From positions 1 to 5,849 of the forward strand of contig CAIPFS010000705.1 of assembly GCA_903864375.1 (NCBI GenBank): a stretch of DNA of 5,849 nt. Direction: 5' to 3'. The DNA is from an uncultured Verrucomicrobiota bacterium (GTDB lineage Bacteria; Verrucomicrobiota; Verrucomicrobiia; Limisphaerales; UBA9464). Shown one piece after another: positions 1 through 5,849 of this stretch (position 1 is the first letter of the stretch; each line of letters starts with the position of its first letter). Under the pieces are notes generated by a model. That model made no database searches. It was not told the origin of the DNA and saw nothing but the letters and a program-made list of their open reading frames with translations. A program made the position numbers and the translations under genes.

Positions 1-2
1 CG

Positions 3-1811
3 ACGCCCGCAGGGATGCTGTTCCTTCGAGAATTTCAGGTGGCACCCCATTCCCGGGCGATGCGACTTCAAGTGGCCGGCCCCTTGTCCGAATCAACCTC
101 GTCGCCCCCATCTCGTCCACCCGAGACCATCAAGAACCTTTATCCGGATGCCCAGGTCTTTTGTGTGGTACGACCCTCCGGGGAAGCCGTGGAATTGTCG
201 GCCGTGGCGGTTCGCATGCGGAATCCGGGAGGTGGAGCCCGGGCGGTCCCTTGGGACGATCTGGAGGAATCCACCAATGCCTGGACCATTCTGGTTCCTC
301 CTTCCCAGGAGCCGCAGGAATTCACCACCGTGGCATGGATGGCAGGTTCAGACCATTCTGATTCGGCTGCCGTGGTCGATCAACTTCACGCCCTGGCTCT
401 GCCGACTGCCCCTTCAATAACGGACTGGCTCACGCAGATTCCGATGAGGTGGCCGGTCCTCTCCACCCATGGACAGCTGGGTGCCACCAACGATTTGCTG
501 GCCGTGGATACCCTGACCTTACCCTACGATAATCCTTTTCACGCCCTCCTCTTTGTTTCGGGAATTGATTTCGGAAGGCCGGGAGAAGCCTTTATCTGCA
601 CCATTCATGGGGATGTCTGGCGGGTTACTGGCATTAATGACTCCCTGCAGGAGCTCAAGTGGCAGCGCTATGCCACCGGCCTCTTCCAGCCATTGGGGCT
701 GAGAGTGCGTGATGGAAAAGTACTGGTGCTGGGCCGGGATCGGATCACCCGTCTTCATGATCTCAATGACGACGGGGAGGCGGACGAATACGAGAGTTTC
801 ACCGATTCCATCGCCACCTCGACGGGCGGACATGATTACGTGACCTGTCTGGAGGCGGATGCCCGGGGCAACCTGTATTACACGGACCCCCAGGGAGTCC
901 ACCGGGTCAGTCCCAATGGACGAACCAACGAAACCGTGGCGACGGGGTGGCGAAACCCCAATGGGTTGGGAGTGCGGGCTGACGGCCTGATCACCGTGGC
1001 CCCCCAACAGGGAACCTGGACACCCTCCTCGCAACTCTCCGAAGTCCGCAAGGGCGGCTATTACGGCTTTCCGGGTCCCCGCGTCACGGCGGAACGTCCC
1101 CTCGGTTATGACGAGCCGTTGTGCTGGATCCCCCACAGTGTCGACAATTCCAGCGGCTCCCAGGTCTGGCTGCCGGAGGGTGTCTGGGGACCTTTGGGAG
1201 GACACCTGCTGCACCTGAAGTGGGGACGATGCGGTTTGATGGCCGTTTTGCGGGATACGGTGGATGGTCTGGCGCAGGGGGCGGTTTTCAACCTGCCTGT
1301 CAAGTTCCTCAGCGGTCCAAACCGGGCGACCTATAATCCCCGCGATGGAGCCCTGTACGTGGCGGGAAGCACCGGCTGGCAGACCAGTGCCATCCGGGAT
1401 GGATCCCTTCAACGCGTCCGCTGGCTGGGGCGAAAGACCCTGATGCCGGTGGCATGGCATGCGCGGACGAACGGATTGGAAGTGACCTTCAATGAGTCCT
1501 TGCGTCGCGAGACGGCGCAGGACGTTGGGAGCTATGGAATCCAGCAATGGAACTACCGCTATTCCTCTGATTACGGGTCCAAGGATTGGTCGGTGTCGAA
1601 ACCTGATCAAGAAGGGCATGACGAGGTGGTCATCAAGAGCGCCCGCCTGTCCGCTGATGGTCGCACGGTCTGGTTGGAAACCGATCCGCTGAAGCCAGTG
1701 ATGCAGATGGAGCTGAAATGGAACCTCGACGGAACCAATGGGGGGTCCTCCCGCCAGCAGATGTGGTTGACCCTGAATCGATTGGATGCAGCCCTTCCGT
1801 CGACCCGCTAG
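3..1811 (+). CDS. PVC-type DUF6797 / glucose-sorbosone dehydrogenase-like beta-propeller protein (5' partial)
   Basis: The frame is open to the left edge with no stop before the first ATG (base 15), and the protein starts mid-domain, so the true start lies upstream. Numbering from that ATG, residues ~175-480 read as a sugar-dehydrogenase-like beta-propeller. They include a DLNDDGEADEYE segment (249 onward) that resembles a calcium-binding loop, an RNPNGLGVRADG block, and a PLCWIPHSVDNSSGSQVW block (368-385). The C-terminal ~110 residues (SYGIQQWNYRYSSDYGSKDW, then PVMQMELKW) match the Ig-like tail that I recall from large secreted or periplasmic Planctomycetes/Verrucomicrobia proteins annotated as DUF6797 or membrane-bound dehydrogenase. 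The substrate is unknown. Many relatives carry a CXXCH haem c motif; none is visible here, though one could lie upstream. The family call is fairly secure; enzymatic activity is not demonstrated. Confidence 0.75.
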   Translation, partial: TPAGMLFLREFQVAPHSRAMRLQVAGPLSESTSSPPSRPPETIKNLYPDAQVFCVVRPSGEAVELSAVAVRMRNPGGGARAVPWDDLEESTNAWTILVPPSQEPQEFTTVAWMAGSDHSDSAAVVDQLHALALPTAPSITDWLTQIPMRWPVLSTHGQLGATNDLLAVDTLTLPYDNPFHALLFVSGIDFGRPGEAFICTIHGDVWRVTGINDSLQELKWQRYATGLFQPLGLRVRDGKVLVLGRDRITRLHDLNDDGEADEYESFTDSIATSTGGHDYVTCLEADARGNLYYTDPQGVHRVSPNGRTNETVATGWRNPNGLGVRADGLITVAPQQGTWTPSSQLSEVRKGGYYGFPGPRVTAERPLGYDEPLCWIPHSVDNSSGSQVWLPEGVWGPLGGHLLHLKWGRCGLMAVLRDTVDGLAQGAVFNLPVKFLSGPNRATYNPRDGALYVAGSTGWQTSAIRDGSLQRVRWLGRKTLMPVAWHARTNGLEVTFNESLRRETAQDVGSYGIQQWNYRYSSDYGSKDWSVSKPDQEGHDEVVIKSARLSADGRTVWLETDPLKPVMQMELKWNLDGTNGGSSRQQMWLTLNRLDAALPSTR

Positions 1812-1839
1812 CAAGGGGACGCGAGGCCGCTTATAAGAG

Positions 1840-2733
1840 ATGAAGATGGGTTCCCAATCAAAGCAGGCGACGGCTTCCGGCTCATCCAGCCCGGTTTCTG
1901 TTGTTGCCTGGGAGAGGGGTAAAAGTGCCCGGCCCCGTACTGACGCGGTGGTCGTCGAAGAACCGCTCGAGATTCGTGTCGATACCCGGTCGCTCGCTGT
2001 CACCATGCGGACGCCGGGTCACGATGCAGAACTGGCCATGGGGTACCTTCTCTCCGAGGGCATCATCCGGTCGGCATCCGACATCGCCGGCATCCGCCCT
2101 TATCCGCGCAATGAATTCGGAAATGTTCTCGATGTCCTGCTGGCTCCTGGAGTGGATTGGGATGCACAGCGATTGACGCGACCGGGTGTGATTTCCTCCA
2201 GTTGCGGCCTGTGCGGCAAGACCACGCTGGAAGCCGTCCGGCAACGCTTTGGAAGGGTCCAAGCGGGACCGGTGGTATCCGGGGAACTCTTTTACACACT
2301 TTCGGAGCGCCTTCGGGCAGCTCAGGAAACCTTTTCATTGACCGGCGGGTTGCATGCAGCCGGGTTGTTTGACGGGGAGGGGCGGCTCCTGATGGCCCGC
2401 GAGGATATCGGACGGCACAACGCCTTGGACAAAGTCCTGGGACGGGCTCTGCTCGACGGGTTGCTCCCTCTCCATCGGCATGTCCTCCTGCTGAGCGGGA
2501 GGGTGTCGTTCGAGATGATGCAGAAATCTCTCGCAGCCGGAGTCCCCATCGTGGCTGCGGTATCGGCCCCGTCCGGGTTGGCGGTGGAGTTTGCCAAAAA
2601 ATCGCAGCAAACGTTGATCGGTTTCCTGCGAAATGACCGGTTCAACGTGTACGCCGGACGCGGGCGAGTCGGGCGTTCAAGGTTGCTCTCCCGCCCAACT
2701 GCGTCGCTGTCGCAACACCCATCCGCCCGATGA
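1840..2733 (+). CDS. fdhD: Formate dehydrogenase accessory sulfurtransferase FdhD
   Basis: FdhD takes sulfur from the cysteine desulfurase IscS and passes it to the bis-MGD molybdenum cofactor of formate dehydrogenase in the cytoplasm; without it the enzyme is inactive. The 297-residue protein has the family hallmarks in order: EEPLEIRVD (~40-48), the sulfur-carrying loop SSCGLCGK with Cys122 and Cys125 (a CxxC pair at almost the same positions as E. coli Cys121/Cys124), MAREDIGRHNALDKV (185-199), and LSGRVSFEMMQK (218-229) followed by the SAPSGLAVEFA region. Its length is normal, with a basic, low-conservation tail after FNVYAGRGR. The start at 1840 is close behind AAGAG (1835-1839); an ATG at 1846 is spaced better from that weak ribosome site and is equally possible. 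It begins 28 bases after the preceding gene. No formate dehydrogenase subunit is in the window, so its client must be elsewhere. Confidence 0.95.
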   Translation: MKMGSQSKQATASGSSSPVSVVAWERGKSARPRTDAVVVEEPLEIRVDTRSLAVTMRTPGHDAELAMGYLLSEGIIRSASDIAGIRPYPRNEFGNVLDVLLAPGVDWDAQRLTRPGVISSSCGLCGKTTLEAVRQRFGRVQAGPVVSGELFYTLSERLRAAQETFSLTGGLHAAGLFDGEGRLLMAREDIGRHNALDKVLGRALLDGLLPLHRHVLLLSGRVSFEMMQKSLAAGVPIVAAVSAPSGLAVEFAKKSQQTLIGFLRNDRFNVYAGRGRVGRSRLLSRPTASLSQHPSAR

Positions 2734-2749
2734 TCGGCTTTCAAAATCC

Positions 2750-3316
2750 ATGAACGACGCACCCACCGAACCGGCAAATCTCACCGACGCCGCTGCCAGG
2801 CCCCATCGGCGCCGGTTCAACTTCTGGCGCTGGTTCTGGCTCAGCACCATCCCGGTTTCTCTCGCCTGGGTCTGGTACGACTTCTATGCCCCCGCCAACC
2901 ACATCACCTGGGCGAGGGATTACCCTTCGGCGCAACAACAGGCCGTCCGGTCCGGCAAACCCATCCTCCTCTTCTTCACAGGCCAGTGGTGTGTTCCCTG
3001 TCGCATCATGAAACGCAATGTCTGGGCCGATGCGCAGGTCGAGGCGGTGGTTCAGGCGGGGTTCGTCCCGGTGATGATGGATTTGGATGACCCCGACGCG
3101 GCCGAAACGGTGAGTCGTTATCGTGTTGTTGCCACGCCCACCACGATCATCACCGATCCCAACGGAAACGTCCTGGAATGGACACGAGGGGGAATGAATA
3201 AGGCGGAATTTCTCGGTTTGCTCGCGAAGACACATTCAGACAGGCCTTCGATGAGAGAAACTCGGTGCCGGTTGATTCTTCGTTTGTCAGTATCTATGAG
3301 GCTCCTACGCTCCTAG
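2750..3316 (+). CDS. Membrane-anchored thioredoxin-fold protein
   Basis: Predicted 188-residue thiol-disulfide protein. A basic stretch (RPHRRR, 18-23) precedes one hydrophobic, tryptophan-rich segment (~25-45, FWRWFWLSTIPVSLAWVWY), read as an N-terminal membrane anchor that leaves the rest outside the cytoplasm. The thioredoxin domain follows: KPILLFFTGQWCVPCRIMKR with redox cysteines 81 and 84, then VPVMMDLDD, then VVATPTTIITDPNG with the cis-proline at 130. It resembles the thioredoxin-like family related to the DsbD C-terminal domain and may reduce or fold envelope proteins; the partner is unknown. I chose ATG 2750, 16 bases after fdhD, because the longer frame from 2633 would overlap fdhD by 100 bases with unrelated sequence. 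No clear Shine-Dalgarno site precedes 2750, so coupling to fdhD is likely. The last ~27 residues are basic and lie outside the fold. Confidence 0.85.
   Translation: MNDAPTEPANLTDAAARPHRRRFNFWRWFWLSTIPVSLAWVWYDFYAPANHITWARDYPSAQQQAVRSGKPILLFFTGQWCVPCRIMKRNVWADAQVEAVVQAGFVPVMMDLDDPDAAETVSRYRVVATPTTIITDPNGNVLEWTRGGMNKAEFLGLLAKTHSDRPSMRETRCRLILRLSVSMRLLRS
3272..3300 (+). promoter_or_regulatory. Weak candidate sigma70-type promoter before the prepilin-like gene
   Basis: TTGATT (3272-3277) and TATGAG (3295-3300) are separated by 17 bases. Each hexamer matches the E. coli consensus at four of six positions. The site would start transcription about 25 bases upstream of the prepilin-like ATG and lies inside the poorly conserved end of the thioredoxin-like gene. 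Matches this weak occur by chance, and promoter consensus in this phylum may differ, so it is only a candidate. Confidence 0.2.
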
Positions 3317-3331
3317 TTGCAGCCACGTTTC

Positions 3332-4138
3332 ATGAATCACGTCGTCCCCCAAGCCCGCCCGCGTTCTGCCTTCACGTTGGTCGAATTACTGGTGGTCATC
3401 GCGATCATTGCCATCCTTGCGGCGTTGCTTCTGCCCGGCCTTTCCAAGGCGAAATCGCAGGCTCAAAGCGCCCGATGCCAGTCCAATCTTCGTCAGCTGA
3501 ACTTCGCCCTGCTCGGCTACGCCCACGATTTCCGTGACGACGATCCCCCACGGCAGGGCATCCCTTACTGGACGCAGCCTCTTTTTCCCTACTATGGCAG
3601 CACCGAGGGCGTCCTTAAATGTCCCGCCGATTCCCGTTCCCCGACGAAAATCCCCTGGCCTTCGAACCTGCCCCAGCCCGGGCCCGGCCAGTTGCCCTAT
3701 GATGCGGACGGTTCGCACCGAAGCTATCTCGCCAATGGGTGGAACGATTACTTCAAGGAGACTCTTCCGCCCGAAGCCATGGCCCGTTTCCAGGTCATTC
3801 TGAACACCACTCCACCCCGGTTTGCGTGGGAGTATTCCGTTCGTTTGGGTGCCATCCCCAATCCGTCCGACACCATCACGTTCGGCGAAAAGAAGTCCGC
3901 CTCTCCGCAGGCGTACATGGACTTTCTTCAGGGGCAGGCGGGCGGTGACGACATCAACGAGGTCGAACACGGACGTCACGGTCGCGGCGGGCCGCGTTCG
4001 GGCCGGTCCAACTTCGGCTTTGTCGACGGCAGCGTTCGTGCGTTGCGCTACGGAGAGTCCATCACACCCATCAACCTGTGGACCACCACGGCCTCTTTCC
4101 GAAACCTGCCACCGGTTCCTGCCGAACAAATCAAGTAG
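3332..4138 (+). CDS. Prepilin-like protein (type II secretion/type IV pilin N-terminus, H-Xn-DG C-terminal domain)
   Basis: The 268-residue protein opens with a short basic leader (MNHVVPQARPRSA) and the class III prepilin signal FTLVELLVVIAIIAILAALL. Prepilin peptidase should cut between Ala13 and Phe14; Glu18 is the conserved +5 glutamate, and residues 19-36 form the hydrophobic helix that anchors the protein in the inner membrane. The block AKSQAQSARCQSNLRQL follows, usual for this family in Verrucomicrobia and Planctomycetes. The C-terminal region has His216 and FVDGSVRALRYG (Asp232-Gly233), matching the 'processing-associated H-X9-DG' domain although the spacing here is 15 residues. These proteins occur in many copies per genome; the role of individual ones is unknown, and no secretion or pilus machinery is nearby. 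I prefer ATG 3332; an in-frame TTG at 3317, directly after the preceding stop, is an alternative. Neither start has a good ribosome site. Confidence 0.88.
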   Translation: MNHVVPQARPRSAFTLVELLVVIAIIAILAALLLPGLSKAKSQAQSARCQSNLRQLNFALLGYAHDFRDDDPPRQGIPYWTQPLFPYYGSTEGVLKCPADSRSPTKIPWPSNLPQPGPGQLPYDADGSHRSYLANGWNDYFKETLPPEAMARFQVILNTTPPRFAWEYSVRLGAIPNPSDTITFGEKKSASPQAYMDFLQGQAGGDDINEVEHGRHGRGGPRSGRSNFGFVDGSVRALRYGESITPINLWTTTASFRNLPPVPAEQIK

Positions 4139-4206
4139 GCCACCGAAGAACGGCCGCGGAAACCATGGCGATGCGTGCCAATCCGTGTCCGAGAAAACCC
4201 AGACCC

Positions 4207-4731
4207 ATGATCATGAAATCGCTCGTTGCATCCCTGTTCGTGCTCGCCCTGTTCGCCGGGTGCAGCCGACCCACGCCACCCAGCGTCAGCCTTCAAGATG
4301 CGGCGCGGACGGGAAATCTGGAGGCCATTCGACTGCACATCAAGGCCGCCTCAAATCTGAACGAGAAGGAACCGGTCAGCGGGGGCAGCCCGCTGCACAC
4401 CGCGGCGGCGTTTGCGCAGTTGGAGGCGGTACGGGCATTGATTCAGGCAGGGGCGGATGTGAACGCCCGCAATAACGATGGGGCAACGCCCCTCCTGACC
4501 GCCGCGTTTCTCTGCCGCACTGAAATCGTTCAATACCTGCTGGCTCACGGCGCGGACAAGAACGCCAAAAACAAGGCGGGAAACACGGCTCTGGATTCCG
4601 TCTCGGGCCCCTTCGATCAAGTCAAAGGCATCTATGACTACCTGCAGTCTGCACTCGGACCCTTGGGCTTGAAACTGGACTTCGACCAACTCAAGCAAAC
4701 CCGTCCTGAAATCGCCAGTCTGCTGCGTTAG
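4207..4731 (+). CDS. Small ankyrin-repeat lipoprotein
   Basis: The 174-residue product begins MIMKSLVASLFVLALFAGCS, a type II (lipoprotein) signal peptide with lipobox LFAGC. Cleavage before Cys19 and lipidation would tether it to a membrane facing the periplasm; Ser follows the Cys, so outer-membrane sorting is possible by the E. coli rule. Residues ~28-130 hold about three ankyrin repeats: a degenerate first one (LQDAARTGNLEAIRLHI), then GSPLHTAAAFAQLEAVRALI with GADVNARNNDG, then ATPLLTAAFLCRTEIVQYLL with GADKNAKNKAG. A non-repeat helical tail (131-174) follows. Ankyrin repeats usually bind proteins, so a scaffold or inhibitor role is plausible but unproven. The start is ambiguous: ATG 4213 also fits, and ATG 4165, just behind a GGA, would add a basic 14-residue extension to the signal peptide. 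The stop lies 7 bases before the ankyrin-containing acyltransferase gene, so the two are probably co-transcribed. Confidence 0.85.
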   Translation: MIMKSLVASLFVLALFAGCSRPTPPSVSLQDAARTGNLEAIRLHIKAASNLNEKEPVSGGSPLHTAAAFAQLEAVRALIQAGADVNARNNDGATPLLTAAFLCRTEIVQYLLAHGADKNAKNKAGNTALDSVSGPFDQVKGIYDYLQSALGPLGLKLDFDQLKQTRPEIASLLR

Positions 4732-4738
4732 ATTGAAC

Positions 4739-5849
4739 ATGAGAACTTCTCCGGCACCGAACGAACGTCGGCATGACCTCGACGCCCTCCGGGCTGCCGC
4801 CATGCTGCTCGGCATCGCCTACCACGTTGCCCTCTCCTTTGCCTTGGGATTGCCCTGGACGGTGCAGGATGTCAGCCAGAGCAAATTCGCCTACGTCTTT
4901 CAGGCTTTTGTCCATGGGTTCCGCATGCAGTTGTTCATGCTGGTCAGTGGCTTCTTCACGGCCATGCTCTGGCGCCAGAAGGGCCTGAAGGCCTTGATCT
5001 GGCACCGCTTCCGGCGGGTGCTCATCCCCTGTCTTCTGGGCCTCGTCACCATTGTTCCAGCGATGATCCTGGCCAGCAGCTTCGCGTCGACCCGAAATCG
5101 GGCAGCCCAGGCAGCGGAGTCTACCTCGACCAACCTCTGGTACGCGATCCGTCGCGGCGATGCCAGAGCCATGGAGGAACACCTCCGGGTGCCCGGGTCG
5201 CTGACCAACTGGCATGCCGTGTACGGAATAACACCTTTGACCTGGGCCGCCCTGACGGGCCAGAAGGATCTCGCCGCCACCCTGATCGAGCGGGGGGCCA
5301 GCGTGATGGACCGCAATCGCGATGGCGGCACCGCCTTGCACGCCGCAGCCTTCATGGGTGAGGCCGATGTTGTTGATCTTTTGGTCCAAAAGGGCGCCGA
5401 CGTGAATGCCATTAATTTTTCAGGCGAATCCCCGTTGAAAAGCGCCTTACAACGCTTTGAGGTCGTTCAGTACATCGCGGGTCTTCTGAATCTCCCCGCG
5501 GATAAAGAAAAGGTCCTGAAGGGTCGCGAGAGACTCATCCAGCAGCTCAAATCCTCCGGGGCAAACGACGGGACGGGTCCCAATGCTCCACCCTCGACCG
5601 CACCCTCCAATCCAGCTGAAATTTATAAGGGCCTCACCGAAATCCCGGTGTTCATTCTGGTCTGGTTCCTCTGGTTTCTCGTGTGGCTGGTCGGGGTCTT
5701 CTGTCTCTATGCCCTTGTGGCGGACAAGTTGGGTTGGAAAACCACTCCGGCCTGGTTGACGGTGTCGCCGACGACAGTGCTTTGGCTGGTCCCGTTGACG
5801 ATGATTCCCGGCTGGTTCATGGGGTCCGGTGATGGCGACTTTGGTCCCG
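4739..5849 (+). CDS. Acyltransferase-3 family membrane protein with inserted ankyrin-repeat domain (3' partial)
   Basis: The frame is open for 370 codons to the window end, so the C-terminus is missing. The N-terminus is an acyltransferase-3 domain, a family of membrane enzymes that acylate envelope glycans or lipids: ERRHDLDALRAAAMLLGIAYH has the R-X10-H motif (Arg18, His29) linked to catalysis in OafA/OafB-type enzymes. HGFRMQLFMLVSGFF (59-73) and the cytosolic HRFRRVLIP loop (Arg90/Arg93) also fit. Probable helices are ~21-39, ~56-78 and ~94-115. The core is then interrupted: residues ~131-240 are about three ankyrin repeats (TPLTWAALTGQKDLAATLIERGA, TALHAAAFMGEADVVDLL, GADVNAINFSGESPL). 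A helical stretch (241-273) and a Pro/Ser/Asn-rich linker (276-293) follow before membrane helices resume at ~302-328 and ~341-361. Positive-inside reasoning puts the insert in the periplasm. ATG 4739 has no clear Shine-Dalgarno site and probably relies on coupling. Acyl donor and acceptor are unknown. Confidence 0.82.
   Translation, partial: MRTSPAPNERRHDLDALRAAAMLLGIAYHVALSFALGLPWTVQDVSQSKFAYVFQAFVHGFRMQLFMLVSGFFTAMLWRQKGLKALIWHRFRRVLIPCLLGLVTIVPAMILASSFASTRNRAAQAAESTSTNLWYAIRRGDARAMEEHLRVPGSLTNWHAVYGITPLTWAALTGQKDLAATLIERGASVMDRNRDGGTALHAAAFMGEADVVDLLVQKGADVNAINFSGESPLKSALQRFEVVQYIAGLLNLPADKEKVLKGRERLIQQLKSSGANDGTGPNAPPSTAPSNPAEIYKGLTEIPVFILVWFLWFLVWLVGVFCLYALVADKLGWKTTPAWLTVSPTTVLWLVPLTMIPGWFMGSGDGDFGP

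Noticed and set aside
595..608. Possible haem-binding CXXCH in the dehydrogenase-like protein (FICTIHG)
   Set aside because: It reads C-T-I-H, lacking the second cysteine of CXXCH, and lies within a propeller strand.
519..2006. 495-codon open frame on the minus strand
   Set aside because: It lies opposite the dehydrogenase-like gene and the start of fdhD, both with clear family motifs. Its translation has no recognisable domain, and long antisense frames are common in GC-rich DNA.
2633..2749. Longer upstream start for the thioredoxin-like gene
   Set aside because: It would overlap the fdhD coding end by about 100 bases and add residues unrelated to an N-terminal anchor; the start at 2750 fits the basic-then-hydrophobic N-terminus.
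3386..4129. 247-codon minus-strand frame opposite the prepilin-like gene
   Set aside because: Its composition is that of an antisense shadow and it shows no family motif, whereas the plus strand carries an unmistakable prepilin signal.
4139..4206. Possible terminator or regulatory element in the largest intergenic gap
   Set aside because: The only inverted repeat I see is a short CCGCGG palindrome with no T-run, and part of the gap may be coding if the ankyrin gene starts at 4165.
3822..4475. 217-codon plus-strand frame bridging the prepilin-like and ankyrin genes
   Set aside because: It is out of frame with two well-supported genes, and its Arg/Pro/Ser-rich translation is typical of a shadow frame.
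4691..5389. 232-codon minus-strand frame (with a second one at 4900-5412)
   Set aside because: Both are antisense to the acyltransferase/ankyrin frame, which is supported by motifs along its whole length.

Overview
The window is a GC-rich, gene-dense bacterial segment in which all six recognisable genes lie head to tail on the + strand. The first and last genes run off the window edges. The content points to the PVC group, most likely Verrucomicrobiota (perhaps a Limisphaerales-type lineage). Three things suggest this: a PVC-type DUF6797/glucose-sorbosone-dehydrogenase-like beta-propeller protein, a stand-alone prepilin-like protein of the 'FTLVELLVVIAIIAIL ... H-Xn-DG' type that these bacteria carry in many copies, and an acyltransferase of the 'RRHDLDALRA' type. 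This placement is inference from protein families; there is no rRNA or marker gene here.

Layout: (1) to 1811, the C-terminal ~600 residues of the PVC dehydrogenase-like protein; (2) 1840-2733, FdhD, the sulfurtransferase that activates the molybdenum cofactor of formate dehydrogenase; (3) 2750-3316, a membrane-anchored thioredoxin-fold protein with a WCVPC active site; (4) 3332-4138, a prepilin-like protein; (5) 4207-4731, a small ankyrin-repeat lipoprotein; (6) 4739 to the window end, a multispanning acyltransferase-3 family membrane protein interrupted by an ankyrin-repeat domain. The last gene has no stop codon inside the window.

Gaps are short (28, 16, 15, 68 and 7 bases) and I see no clear terminator, RNA gene, insertion sequence, CRISPR or tRNA. 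Genes 1-3 are redox-flavoured (dehydrogenase-like, FdhD, thioredoxin-like), but no formate dehydrogenase or other molybdoenzyme is present. Genes 5 and 6 form the most interesting unit: two adjacent genes, 7 bases apart, both carrying ankyrin repeats predicted to lie outside the cytoplasm, one on a lipoprotein and one inserted between transmembrane helices of an acyltransferase. They may be related by duplication or may interact; neither is shown by the sequence alone.
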